DNA of 64,000 bases from Atkinsonella hypoxylon (GCA_000729835.1 JFHB01000004.1:124001-188000); one strand, 5' to 3'. Counted from the stretch's first letter, positions 35,638-47,223 are shown. The notes: generated by a model not told the origin, from the letters alone. Made by a program: numbers and translations.

Positions 35638-36415
35638 CGTGCCGAATGACAGGCAGGTGGAGGATATTATGGCAGGCGGCGGCTAGATACAGCCCTAAGG
35701 GCGAAAACCACCATGTACGTGGTTGAATTCACTGGATACACTGTGGTGAATCCTCCTTCTAGCGTAGGGCGCTTCGACTTGACGGAAGGAAACGGGTCGT
35801 GTTTCTGCGAATGAAATGCTTGAAGAGATAGGGTAGAAGAGGAAGAGTTTAAGAGTCAAGGGAACGTCGATGTTGTCATGGCTCGGAGAAGCATGCGCAC
35901 ACGGGCGCCTTATCGACAAAGGCGGAGACGCTGTTATCTTGGGGCCCCGGGTGGAGGCACCTTGCTGGAGATTGATGTATCAGGAGTACTAAAACTGGTC
36001 TGTCAGTGGCGACTCGTAGACTCCGTACAGTGCCATGTAGCACATGTGACCGACATGCTGGAGGGTTACTTTAGCCATGCAGTGCCCCCTGCTGCCACAT
36101 GCAAATGACAAATGACTCCTCTGAATTTGACTTTGTCGGGCTGGTCACCCGGACCTGTCTAAGCAAAATCAATTTACGGAGGCAAGCTTGAAGTAGCTCC
36201 ACCGCACGCGAACACGCGCCAACACGCTAACACGCTCGTCTCCAGCCTTGTTGCTCGCCAGCCAATCCTAAGCAACCATCAGCAATCCGTCTCGACGAGC
36301 CATCTGAGAGCTTCGCAAAATCCATCTTTCGGATGCACCACCTAACCTAACACACGAGTATTCTTCTTTAATTTTTACCTGCATTATCTAAAGCAATCTG
36401 CGCGCAGTGTTCAAG
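35638..36415. promoter_or_regulatory. Divergent intergenic region, ATG15 (-) / POB3 (+)
   Basis: This 778-bp gap contains the 5' regions of both genes. A short tandem run of AACACGC-like units lies near 36205-36235. No other structure is evident. Confidence 0.5.
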
Positions 36416-38457
36416 ATGACTGCAATGTAAGTCAACTCAACTTTTCCCCTCAAACCTTCTCGGTTCGTGATCGGTGCATTTTGTGCTTGCGTTTGTCTTT
36501 TCGCAAGTCGTGAACGGTGTCGCATGCAGTCTAAACGTATGCGCAAGCGTCGACAATTACGGCTAACTCTTTCCCAACTCATAGTGAAAGCTTTGATAGC
36601 ATCTATCTGGATCTGTCAAAAGAGAGCGGCAAGTGTAGATTTGCCGAGACGGGGTTTGGATGGAAACCCTCAAATGGTGGCGACACTTTCACACTCGATC
36701 AGAGCAACATTGGCGGCGCACAATGGAGCAGGGCTGCTAAAGGATACGAGATTCGAATTTTGCAACGTAACTCGGGTATCATTCAGCTCGACGGCTTCCA
36801 ACAAGAGGACTACGAACGTTTAAGCAAAATCTTCAAAAACTGGTACAGCACAGTGCTCGAGAATAAGGAACATGCGCTCCGTGGCTGGAACTGGGGCAAA
36901 GCCGAGTTTTCCAAAGCCGAAATAACCTTTAGCGTACAGAACAAGCCTGCATTTGAGCTTCCTTATTCCGAAATTGGTAACACAAACCTGGCTGGTCGCA
37001 ATGAAGTTGCAGTCGAAATGTCATTACCTCAGGACTCAAACGATACGGGCACTGATGGCCAGCTTGGAGGTGCGCGTGGAAAGGGCAAGAAAGCAGGTGC
37101 TGGGAGAGACCAGCTCGTAGAGATGCGTTTCTACATTCCTGGCACTACTACTACGAAGAAAGAGGGCGAAGGAGAGGACGGTGAAGATGAGGAAGGCGAA
37201 GAGAAGAATGCCGCCACTCTGTTCTATGAGACACTGATTGACAAGGCTGAGATTGGGGAGACTGCTGGCGATACTATCGCCACATTCCTTGATGTGCTGC
37301 ACCTCACTCCAAGGTACGACGATAACCCTAATCGATGTATTTCTGCGCAGACTGGCATGCATGCTAACTTATTTTTTTTTGTCCCTTTTTTTTTCCCCTT
37401 TCCACAGAGGTCGTTTCGATATTGATATGTACGAAGCATCATTCCGTCTCCGAGGAAAGACATACGATTACAAGATACAGTACGATGCTATCAAAAAGTT
37501 TATGGTGCTACCTAAACCAGACGAAATGCACTGCATGTTGTGTATTGGTTTGGATCCTCCGCTGCGTCAAGGTCAAACGCGATATCCTTTCGTCGTCATG
37601 CAATTCAAGAAGGATGAAGAGGTCACCATTGACTTAAATCTCGAGGAATCAGAACTGCAGACCAAGTACAAAGACAAACTGGATCCCCATTACGAGGAAC
37701 CGCTCCATCACGTTGTTGCAAAGATCTTTCGTGGCTTGGCGAATAAGAAGATATCCTCCCCTGCAAAGGACTTCATCACGTACGTATATTATGTGGGGGG
37801 CGCTTTATTTTGAGCCCTTGTACTGGAACAGGAGAAATGATGGTTTTTGCAAACAGACACTAACCGCGTCACGCATCCAGGCACCGAAGCCAATACGGCA
37901 TCAAATGCTCAATCAAAGCGAGCGAGGGTTTTCTGTACTGCTTAGAAAAGGCCTTCATGTTTGTACCCAAGCCGGCTACATATATAGCCTACGAGCAGAC
38001 ACAGTCCGTCACCTTTTCCCGCGTGGGCGGAGCCGTCTCTACATTGTCAACATTCGACATCACAGTCGTCATGAAGAATGGCGCTGGTTCATCACAATTC
38101 AGCAATATCAACCGCGAGGACCTCAAGGCACTCGAGGCTTTCTTCAAACTCAAAGGTCTCCGTGTTAAGAACGAGATTGACGAAGATGCCAACATGCTTG
38201 CTGCAGCCCTGCGCGAACAGGATATGGATGACTCAGACGATGAAGTCGTTGCGAACCAGATGGACCGTGGCTCGGCTGATGAAGATGAAGAGAGTGTGGA
38301 CGAAGACTTCCAAGCTGACAGCGACAGCGACGTGGCGGAGGAATATGACAGTGCCCACGACAGCTCCGGGTCAGCCAGTGACACCGAAGGAGAGAGTGAT
38401 GTTGACGATGATGACGAGGAGGATCGGCCGAAGAAGAAGAAGAAGAAAACTGGCTGA
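36416..38457 (+). CDS. POB3: FACT complex subunit Pob3 (SSRP1 homologue)
   Basis: Exons 36416-36426, 36585-37313, 37408-37779 and 37881-38457 join to 562 residues. With Spt16, Pob3 forms the FACT histone chaperone that loosens and rebuilds nucleosomes during transcription and replication. The N-terminal domain begins MTAIESFDSIYLDLSKESGK and has GFGWKPSNGGDTFTLD and QWSRAAKGYEIRIL, the Spt16-binding PH-like fold. Tandem PH domains follow, with RGRFDIDMYEASFRLRGKTY and GIKCSIKASEGFLYCLEKAF across introns 2 and 3. The C-terminus is a long acidic tail ending in a lysine run. As in fungal Pob3, there is no HMG box, unlike animal SSRP1. The first exon is only 11 bp. Retaining intron 3 would add YVYYVGGALF and a stop, so its removal is needed to keep the last PH part. 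Confidence 0.95.
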
Positions 38458-39400
38458 GAGGACGGGGAAGGAGGGTAAATTATGTAATGAATAGGAATAG
38501 GCGCAATCATTTATCACGAGGAAGGTCATGATGGGAGACATGCACTGCTATGCCTTGGAAACTTGGACCGCAGAATGCACATATAGTTGTGCGTTCCTAT
38601 TACGAATTAATCCCATGTCAGCTTCTACAATATAGGCAACTTTCCAGGATGTTCCATTTAATCTGCCAAAAGTATTTACTGTCTGTAGCAAGTCGCGCAT
38701 CGAGTGATGAGTCATACCCTTCAACTGTGAAACCACCAATAGGCAATCTCTTCCGTGCCGGAACAACCGATATTGGCCAAGTGGCATAGATCTTTCACAA
38801 ATTCAGTGCTACAATGAAAGACATCTCCAAACAAAGTACGGTCAAATTGTGCAGCATGCTATCGCACCAATTCCTCAAATCCCACGTCTTCTTATCCGTC
38901 AAGACAAGGCACGCTTTGCTTTCTTTTTCTAGCCTGGTTAAGATGACAAGAAAATTCAACATCCACAAATAGCAACAAAGGGAACAATTCGGTCGTTCAT
39001 TCGAAAGCCTTCCCATTTTCAACGCCATCTCCAACGATGGTCTGCAGGGACACCCGTTTGAAAAGGCCGAAGCTCAACCATAGCAGAAATCATATGACCA
39101 GGCACTAGAACTAGACATGCAGAGCGAGACACCCAAGTTAATTCTATAGACCACAAATTGAATGACCACACCGTGCTATGCGCCTCTAAGTCCGGTTAAA
39201 TATTTTTTTTTTCCCCGTGGTTCCGAAACGAAAGTGAAACAAGGTTTGATCTGTGGAACATGAAATCGACGCCAGCGAGACACAGGAAATATACAGATGA
39301 AAGCACAAAAAGAAACAGTATAGATTCTCGTATTGATGAAGCAAGAGCAAGCAGGTAGTGTTTGGATATGAGATTGGGTGTCGCGTGTGTAGGTAGGTAG
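38458..39400. other. Convergent 3' intergenic region, POB3 / CRIB-motif gene
   Basis: This 943-bp gap between two stop codons has only short frames without recognisable features and a T-run near 39201. I see nothing further in it. Confidence 0.5.
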
Positions 39401-42007
39401 TTAGATGTGGTCGTCAACTGTCTTGACATGTGTTCGGGGCAACAGCGCGTACTGCCTAACTGGTGGGGGTGACTGAGTACTGAGACTGGTTGTTCGAGCT
39501 CTGGGCCGCCGAGGCCAAATACTTCCCCCTGGAAAAGCCGGTCCTGATTCACCAGGGACCTGAGACTCGCTTGCGTGACTCTTGTGAAAGTATCTTTTGA
39601 ACCCAGTCATGGTAGAGAATGACCTCATGTCTGGCACATAGTCTTGGGTAACAATGCATGTATCTGTCACTTCGGAGTACTCTTCTTGAGCGACGTCGGC
39701 CAACTGCGTGGGGGGCAAGGGGTCGGAATCATCAGTGCATCCCCCAGCCATCTTGTTGAGAGAAGTGCTGCTGGCCGTGCGGCGAGTCAAGTTAGTCCAC
39801 GATGAATTGGTGGAGCGATACCGTCTTCCGGTAGAGTTTGAACGAGAGGTTGAGCCAGTGGCCGTCGTGGATGTGCTAGTTCGCTGACCCGTCAGAGGCG
39901 ATGACTTGCTGCTTGTGGGAATCATCGCTTCATCGTGGAAGGCGGATTGATTGGAGTCGCCGACTGAGAATTCGAAATCCGCAAATCCGTGCTTCTCAGC
40001 CTGGTGCTGAAGCATCTGTTGCTGATAGTCGCCAGGGATAAGGAATGAAGGCGACAGGGTAAAGGTCTGTGACTCTCGGAACATTGACATACCCGAAGAC
40101 CGCTTCAGTTCTTTCAGGTTCAATAGGTGGAGATTCTTTCTATCGCTGCGTGGTAGGGAAAAGTTGTTGGGAACGGTCGAGATTGAAGGGCTGCCGTCGA
40201 TGCCAAGTGGCAACGACCTGTCATTGCTAGTCGAACGGAAAAGCCCTTCTGGTATAGCGTGCGAGACCGAGATCTGGCTATCGGGCGAGTTTGCCTTCAA
40301 CCCTTCTTGACTTTCACCTTCGTAGCACATTGGCATAGTATCTGAGGGGGTGATGCTGTCTCTAGCAGTGTCTAGCGACGGACGATCCCATTGATAATCA
40401 CAATCAGCTTCAGCCTCGTGCTCATAACAATAATCAATCAAGTCCTCCCAGCTTACGCGCGTCGGTGTTTCCGAATAAGCTGGACTCTGAGAATTTCTAT
40501 CCACCAGCCGCTTCATTCCCATCACGCCCAGGGTACCTAGAGTTTCTGACGCTCCGCTTGTTGGCCGCTGACATTCAGCCAAACACCTCAGCATGGGCAA
40601 CGATTGACTCCCACGAAGCGAAGATTTGTTGCTGGCCAGACTCATTCTGGAACGTCGCGAAAAGCCATGCTGCTCCTCTTCTTCGGGTACATCTGGCAGC
40701 GCTGAATCGTAAACCACAGGTGTGGAAATAGTCAGTGGCCATGTTGAGTCTCGGGCACCAGGTATGACACGTGAGAGGCGCTTCTCAGCGAGCTCGATTT
40801 GATGTTCATCAGGTATAAAAGAATAGGCGGATTTATAAGAATCAAATCCTTCAGTTGAATGCTCACGAGACAAATCGGGGCTAAATGATGCTGGCTGATG
40901 ATAACCGTTCGTCAATGGAAAATCAACGGAAGCCTCCAAGTTGGTCATTTCGGTCATGCCTTGATAGCCACATTGGCGACTGGATGTCCGAGGACGCGGC
41001 ACTGGGCACAAGGACGAGAAGCCACTTGGCTGAGTGGGGGATCGAGGAGGACGAGGAGGACGAGGAGGGGCTTGTGAATGAATTTCGCCAAGTTGCTCCT
41101 GGGAACGCATGGGCTTCAGAACCCTGAGAGACCCCAAAACAGGAGCTGTATGACGAGGAAGCAGTGGCGGGCGAGTGCCATGCTTCGGAGGTTCGTTGCC
41201 GAGCTCATACATTGTCTCTGATGACAAGTCGTATGGAGGACCATGAGACAAATCTCCATGTTCATGAGCCAATGCACCGTTTACGGCTTCGGTTGTTCGA
41301 GAGGAAGCTTCATTGCTGAGACTGTTCTGTTGCGGATGCGTTACGTGATGGAAATTGAATGGGCCAGATATCTGTGGTCGCTTTGGGAGGGTTTCATGGC
41401 GTGATGGCTTTCTCCTAGCAAATATAGACGGAATAATACCTTCTTTCCCGACGATAGGGCTTTGTTCAGCAGACGCATAACCAGAATATACGGAGCTAGC
41501 TGCTGAGTTGTGAGTGCTTTCATCGCGTTTCGACTTGCCCCGGCGATGAAAGAAGCCTCGTCCAAAATTGTGTTTGCTTTCTCGTGGATTCCGGGACGGA
41601 ATGCTGCTATCATTGGATCGAACGGACGACTTTCGCACCAGAGATAGATTATCCAAAGCCAATTCCCATGGTAGACGACGATCCGAGGTACCGAAAGAAA
41701 AATTGGACGACGACTCGGATGAGGCAGCTTTATGACTGTGGTGCCTGTGTAAATGTGATGCTCTTTTGATTTGCTTGGTCAGCTGCCTCAGCTTCTGAGG
41801 AGAAGGGGGACTGTCCACGGCAGGTCCAAGAAAATCTGCTATACTGGCACTCGAAAGCTGCTCCATGGACGGCATATCGGATGGTGAGTGAGGTTGTGAG
41901 GAAGAAGTGAAGGGCCGTGCTGCCTTTGGATCTGTTCTTGGGACTTGAGTGGAGACTTCATCGTAGCTCTTAATATTATACAGGCCAATTGCTCCATTAC
42001 CAAACAT
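39401..42007 (-). CDS. CRIB-motif protein, putative Cdc42/Rac effector (Gic-like), largely disordered
   Basis: A single exon encodes 868 residues, mostly Ser/Thr/Pro-rich and probably disordered. At residues 213-224 the sequence ISGPFNFHHVTH fits the CRIB consensus I-S-x-P-x-x-F-x-H-x-x-H at every defined position. CRIB motifs bind GTP-loaded Cdc42 or Rac. There is no kinase domain (as in PAK), no WH1 domain (as in WASP) and no catalytic region, so the layout is closest to the yeast Gic1/Gic2 polarity effectors. Upstream of the motif is a basic patch (GRGFFHRRGKSKR) that could contact acidic lipids, as polybasic regions next to CRIB do in Gic proteins. A PPRPPRPPRSP stretch near 315-325 could bind SH3 domains. 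A second structured-looking block is WEDLIDYCYEHEAEADCDY near 519-537. Effector role is inferred; the motif itself is directly seen. Confidence 0.7.
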   Translation of the reverse strand: MFGNGAIGLYNIKSYDEVSTQVPRTDPKAARPFTSSSQPHSPSDMPSMEQLSSASIADFLGPAVDSPPSPQKLRQLTKQIKRASHLHRHHSHKAASSESSSNFSFGTSDRRLPWELALDNLSLVRKSSVRSNDSSIPSRNPRESKHNFGRGFFHRRGKSKRDESTHNSAASSVYSGYASAEQSPIVGKEGIIPSIFARRKPSRHETLPKRPQISGPFNFHHVTHPQQNSLSNEASSRTTEAVNGALAHEHGDLSHGPPYDLSSETMYELGNEPPKHGTRPPLLPRHTAPVLGSLRVLKPMRSQEQLGEIHSQAPPRPPRPPRSPTQPSGFSSLCPVPRPRTSSRQCGYQGMTEMTNLEASVDFPLTNGYHQPASFSPDLSREHSTEGFDSYKSAYSFIPDEHQIELAEKRLSRVIPGARDSTWPLTISTPVVYDSALPDVPEEEEQHGFSRRSRMSLASNKSSLRGSQSLPMLRCLAECQRPTSGASETLGTLGVMGMKRLVDRNSQSPAYSETPTRVSWEDLIDYCYEHEAEADCDYQWDRPSLDTARDSITPSDTMPMCYEGESQEGLKANSPDSQISVSHAIPEGLFRSTSNDRSLPLGIDGSPSISTVPNNFSLPRSDRKNLHLLNLKELKRSSGMSMFRESQTFTLSPSFLIPGDYQQQMLQHQAEKHGFADFEFSVGDSNQSAFHDEAMIPTSSKSSPLTGQRTSTSTTATGSTSRSNSTGRRYRSTNSSWTNLTRRTASSTSLNKMAGGCTDDSDPLPPTQLADVAQEEYSEVTDTCIVTQDYVPDMRSFSTMTGFKRYFHKSHASESQVPGESGPAFPGGSIWPRRPRARTTSLSTQSPPPVRQYALLPRTHVKTVDDHI

Positions 42008-42831
42008 CTTGTCTTGGTAGTACCAGGGGGCAGGGGTAGTGGTGGGTAGAGGCGGACGAAGGTCGTGTCTGATTGCTATGAAGAGGAAATTGGGAAACTG
42101 ATCGGCATCACCGCGTGGTATGAACGTGGAAACCTGAGAGTCCGCCGTCGGAGACGATCATGAGCAGCGTGTTAACCTGAAGCAAACCTGACTCGTGAAA
42201 ACGTCGTGCGCAGTTTGGTGACAAGCCAGAGCTAATATTAGGCAGTCTCTCGAAGTCGAAGGCACGAAAGAGTCTTGGTACAATATTATGAGCCGTGATT
42301 GCTACCGTAGCAAGCAGCAGTAGCGTGACGGTAGGGGTGTTAGCACCCAAGGTCGGCGATGGGACCCCGGATCCGGGGGGACTTCTTGTTGGATATTCGC
42401 AAAGCCTGTGATTTTGATGTCTTGGTAAGAGGGGGTGGACACTGTTCCGTAGAGGGGGACAATACGAGGCTTTGCAGGACGACGAATTTTTAGTGATTTG
42501 TTGACAGCACATACCTTCAAGATCAGGTAGATCACAGTTTCTCGGTCTATCGTAGGGCTTGTTGTGAGACCGTCCTTTAGCGTCCAAAGCCTAACTATGC
42601 AGCCTTCAACAATTAATCTTGGGGCCGTTGTATTAACATCTGTCCTCAAGAACAGTTGTTTTCGGCATCGGGGTTGAGCCGTAGGAGGCGCTAGTGGACA
42701 GAGACAACTCAATTTTGTCCATCTAATTTTTCCAACATGCCGAAGGAAGATTTCTCCCGCCCTGATATAGATATAGATTAGCTGCTAAGCGGTTCTAGGT
42801 ATGTGGTTCTTTTAATTTACATTCTTTGTAG

Positions 42832-42890
42832 GTGATTGGCTTAGAAAATTTATAGCTAAGCCTCGTTAGGGTAGCTCGTAGCTGGGCAAC
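42832..42890 (+). repeat. Direct repeat copy 1 with internal GGCTTAG/CTAAGCC inverted arms
   Basis: About 59 bp that recur in diverged form at 43483-43541. It includes GGCTTAG at 42838-42844 and CTAAGCC at 42856-42862, a perfect 7-bp inverted pair, and a GTAGCTGGG-like right part. Confidence 0.6.
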
Positions 42891-43421
42891 CCCGGGGCAC
42901 GCATCCGACACCAACAGGACTTATTGTCGAGCCTCTTTCCAAAAACGGCTGCCGCAAGCTTGTGCGAGAGAATGTCTTACCCGTGCCACGCTCCAATTTT
43001 TGGGTTCTGGTTTTTTTTTTTGCTCAATCCACCAACAGTGGGCGGCAACGAGTACTAAAAGCAGCGGGGCTCGCCCGGCACTTCGATATGACGATACCTA
43101 CAAGAAAGCAAACATCGACGCTTTAATACCGCAAGTGAAATTACTTTATAACCTCGCAGGTACCTAGCTATTCTGCAAATATTAGTGATGTAATATATAT
43201 GATAAGATTAGGTGAATATAATCTTACTGATATTCACGTGATTAACTCAAGTATCAGGAATGTCTCGCAAAATCCCAGAACAAGTTCAGATTATCCCTGC
43301 AAATGAATGTAAAGTAATAACTAATCCAGATTGTTTCGCGGATAGATCTCTGGTGGACCGCGAAGCTCTGGATTAGACAAGGTAACGACAAGGTAACGGG
43401 TGTGTGGGCGGGGTTGCCCAG
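42882..43421. mobile_element. Candidate degenerate element bounded by 13-bp inverted repeats
   Basis: CTGGGCAACCCCG at 42882-42894 is exactly complementary to 43409-43421. The enclosed 540 bp has no coding capacity and includes a strong hairpin near its right end, as in a non-autonomous DNA element. I see no clean target-site duplication, so the boundaries are provisional. Confidence 0.35.
43321..43376. repeat. Hairpin-forming inverted repeat
   Basis: CTAATCCAGA (43321-43330) pairs perfectly with TCTGGATTAG (43367-43376), and inside it TTCGCGG (43335-43341) pairs with CCGCGAA (43358-43364). The loop is 16 bases. Confidence 0.7.
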
Positions 43422-43482
43422 TACTGAGTAATACCAAGTATAAAATTAGCTATCCTCTTTAAAACCATCATTCTAGTAAGAT

Positions 43483-43541
43483 AATTGGCTTAGCATATTT
43501 ACAGCTAAGCCTACCTTGGGTAACCCGCAGCTGGGTGCACT
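43483..43541 (+). repeat. Direct repeat copy 2 (partner of 42832-42890)
   Basis: Same order of blocks as copy 1: GGCTTAG at 43489-43495, CTAAGCC at 43507-43513, then GCAGCTGGG. The inverted arms are conserved while the loop differs, 651 bp from copy 1. Confidence 0.6.
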
Positions 43542-46500
43542 GTCACCACCATCTTACTTGTCACGCTTCGACCAGAGTCATCAGAACTCGGTCAATGAGA
43601 AAGGGGTTGAATCATGGGGGAGCCGTTTGAGACGTCGTCGCAGATACATTTTGCAAATTATTGTATGGCTGACTGGGCTCATCGTAGCGAGCATCCTTCT
43701 TGCCGGGCAGCTTGATGTGCCACGCGCAGCGTTGATCTGATCAGCTGGAGGCGGCGCAGTCCACGACACCAGACTGCAGACTCTCAGCTTCCGCGGGTTA
43801 TGGGCGAGGACGCGAGTGCCAATACGCGGAAAAGTGAAAACAGCCAGCTAGGCAGACACGGGCTTGTCAGATTAATTTGTCCCCCACGTGGGCAGCACTA
43901 CCCGAGACATCGGGTCCAAGCTACCCAAGTTGGCTAGGTACGTCGTACTCCACTTATAGCTTGGCGCTGGCGCTGGCGGGTGAAGAAAAAAAGTGGTTCA
44001 GGCTGTTCGCTCCTTGTACCAAGGTGCTGGGCCGGCCACGTTGTTTTTTTGTTTTTGTTTTTTTTTTTGGGGGGGTTTTTTTTTTCACGCAACAGGTGGG
44101 TTCCGTGCCTAGAGCTCCACGCTCTCATGCAGGTACGATATGGTCGCTTGAGGGGCCGCGGAACTGTGCATTGTGCACCATCCGGGGTTTACTCCGTATT
44201 AACCGTTAGGCCAGAGCCAAGACCATAATGGGCCAGGCACCTTACCTGCGGCACCTAGGTAGTTTTGCTTGCTGGTGGTTTGTTCTTTTCTGTCTGGTGT
44301 CTAACCGGATCGTGATTAGCGGCTCACGTAGAACAAGTAAGTATACCAATATCCCTCATTGAATTACCATGTCATCTCAGGTACTTTATCTCCTTGCAGG
44401 TTATCCACACCAGACACCTGTCAAGGCAAGAAAGCGCTCCGTGCATAACAAATTTTGCAATAATGCCGCTGCTTCTGCCCATCTAATTTTGTGCTTTCTT
44501 TGGTGGCGCTTTTCAAGTTCTAACCCCGTTCGCGTGGACGCCTTAGGGTCGGGCGCGCGACGATCTGCCCTGCAATAACGAGGCCGTGTAGCCAGGTTCT
44601 CCCTATGTGGTATGGTGAAACAAGGACAAGACCTGCCGATTTGCGTCTGGGCTCCGTGGACCCATCAATATGGCGATGTGCCTGCCTTCACTATACGTGA
44701 TCTTGTGCAGTATTACGAGCTATCACCCCATGTCTGTCAAGAGCTACCATGGACAATCACCTCGGAATTCTTGCTGACATAGAGCATGCTTGCGGGCGCA
44801 TGTTATGATCAGGTACCTGTCTGAGGACTCAGGATACGCTGGACTGTGTCCTTGCCACCTTAGACATCGCAGTCAAGAGATCCTAGGGCACGCGAGACAA
44901 AAGTTGAGCTCGCAGAACTCAGAAGCGTGTTGTGTTACCTGTTAAGCAGGTGTGTCACCCTGATCGTCGGTAATCAGCGGGGCATCTGCAATTCTGCAGG
45001 ATCATACAAGTAATTCATACATCGTCTAGAGAACGACCCCAGCATGAAAGCTGTGTTTATTGACGTTTGCAGGTGCAGGAGCAGGAGAAGCATGAAAGAA
45101 GCAAGGGAAACGCAACAACAGATGATGCATGTGCGACGTCTATATGCTCCAATAGGGTAACGGTGCACTTAAAATCTGCAGACATCGCTTTGTGGTTTTA
45201 TTACTGAAGCCAGCACACCCGCGAGAGACTTCAGAGGTTCGGTGTTGCCGAATAAAGTTTTTCACAGCTAGCATCGACACCGCTCACTTATAACCGACCG
45301 AGTAACTACAGAGCAGGCTCGTCTAAAAGATCGCCTTCACGCCTAGGTACATATACAATCCAACCCCTGGCTGATGCAATGAAACTACTTTAGAGTGACA
45401 ATTTCAACCAATCAAAAGTCACAGTTTAGGATTGTTCCAAGACGTCATAGTACTGCAACTAGTTGTGGATTTCAGAAAAAAAAAAAGAAAAAAAAGAAAA
45501 AAAAAACCAGATATATTAGAGGTTCTCTACGGAATAGGGCACCTAGGTAGGTATGTATGTAAGCTTTACCGATAACAGTTACATACATTGCTCGTAGTAT
45601 TACAAAGTGCTTTACATAATATTTATTTGTTGAATCACACGAGGTGGCTAGTACTCCCGCTACTAATTCGCATAGGAAACCCTAGGGCACGCAGTGATAA
45701 CTAATACCCAGAACATTATTTAAAAATCAATAATTGTCGTTGAAGGAACTTTATCATCATCCCGTCATCGTGTATACATTATTATACACTATTGGCTAAA
45801 AGGACCCACATCAACCTCGTGTCAGGTCCAGGTCCTCGACAGACTCGACATGCTACTGCCTGCAAGTCATTAGGTTTGACCTCAGAGACGTGCGGATGAA
45901 CGGCATGGTCTGGGTAGTTGTCCCGCTCCTTTGATTGAACATTGCTGGCCCACCGGATGGGCGCCAGATGAACAGATGCTCTCCATTGTACGCCCTCCGT
46001 ACATATACTGTAATATGCGCCCTACGTTATCGTTAACCCTTCATTCACAGCCCCTGACGACGTGAAGGTAGAGCTGTCTTATTTTGCGACTAGAAAGAAA
46101 TGGAATTTATCTTTAAAAATGAGTGAGCGGTGTCAATGATAGTTGTGGAACCTTTGTTAGGTAATACCCGGTTTGATGTGGATCACGAGTTCTGTCTGGA
46201 AAGGGCTAGTTTCGCTAAGCATTAGTACGGAGAACAGTTTGTTTGTTACGAAGACCAGTAGTTAGCGAATGAAAAGGCTCGTACATATCAGTTGAGGCTT
46301 ATATACATGCCTTGGCAGGCGATATTTCTAATGTCCAGACCACAAGCCAGCATCGTCTCACTTGCTACTTCGCCCCCCATCCTCTAGCATTTCTGGTAAT
46401 TATGTGCAGAGAACCTGGTACGAAGAACCCCAGTTGAATTTGCGGGGTTCGCTTTTGCAAATCAAGCCGGCCTGCAAGCCTCTTCTCGACCAACTCTCTT

Positions 46501-46722
46501 TGATATTCTAAAGAGGCTTCTTTCCGTAGGAACTTTGTTGCGCGGCAGTCTTATTGATTAGCCGTCGGAAAGCTACTTGGTAAAAAGTCTATCTCTGCAC
46601 TGGTGTCAGCGTACGCTGTGCGTGTGCGATATGACTCCAAGTCCAATATGACGCGCTGGAATTGACGCAAACACACCCTGTAACCCACTTACAGCGTGCT
46701 TCTTGCATAATATTTACCAGCT

Positions 46723-46766
46723 GAACCAAGGAGGAACCAAGGAGGAACCAAGGAGGAACCAAGGAG
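46723..46766 (+). repeat. 11-bp tandem repeat, four copies
   Basis: The unit GAACCAAGGAG is repeated four times without a mismatch in gene-free sequence. Confidence 0.85.
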
Positions 46767-47184
46767 GACATGATCGACGCGCTGCTCCGCATTCAGTACA
46801 TGGCAGCAACAGGAGCATCATAAATTAATACGATTGGTCTGCAGCCAGGACGCCCGCACACGGGTGAATTTATTATGTACTCTACCTAGGTAGATATTCA
46901 TATAACGGGTTCGTAAAGCGACTGTAGTATCAGTACCCGTCATGCAATTTGTTTTACCTGATGTAAAGGCCCATTTTTATTACCCTCTAGGCCTAGTTGC
47001 TGCTGCATGCATGCTCAAAATTCGTGACTGCATGCTTACGTATCCCTCGCCCACTGTCTCAGCTTGGAATAAGGGGGCTTGCCGTTTCCAAGGGTGATAG
47101 CACCAGCAAAGCGTCCCTGTCGAGTCTGCAGATGGATGAACTGACCTTTCGTCGAGGACCTGCCTAACCATCTTGTGGGATCTT

Positions 47185-47223
47185 GTGGGTCTTCGTGGCG
47201 TATAGCTGCTCTTCCGATTAGCC
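47185..47223 (+). repeat. Dispersed repeat fragment, copy B (partner at 9805-9843)
   Basis: The core GTGGCGTATAGCTGCTCTTC matches copy A in the same orientation with a few transitions. No longer alignment could be followed by eye on either side. Confidence 0.5.

Noticed and set aside
43516..43740. Short + frame with RRRRRYILQIIVWLTGLIVA, resembling a membrane anchor
   Set aside because: It has no ATG start, overlaps a direct repeat and lies in decayed sequence; probably chance hydrophobic reading.
44042..44089. Long T/G homopolymer runs as a terminator or telomere-like tract
   Set aside because: Simple-sequence runs are common in these spacers and no telomeric TTAGGG array is present.
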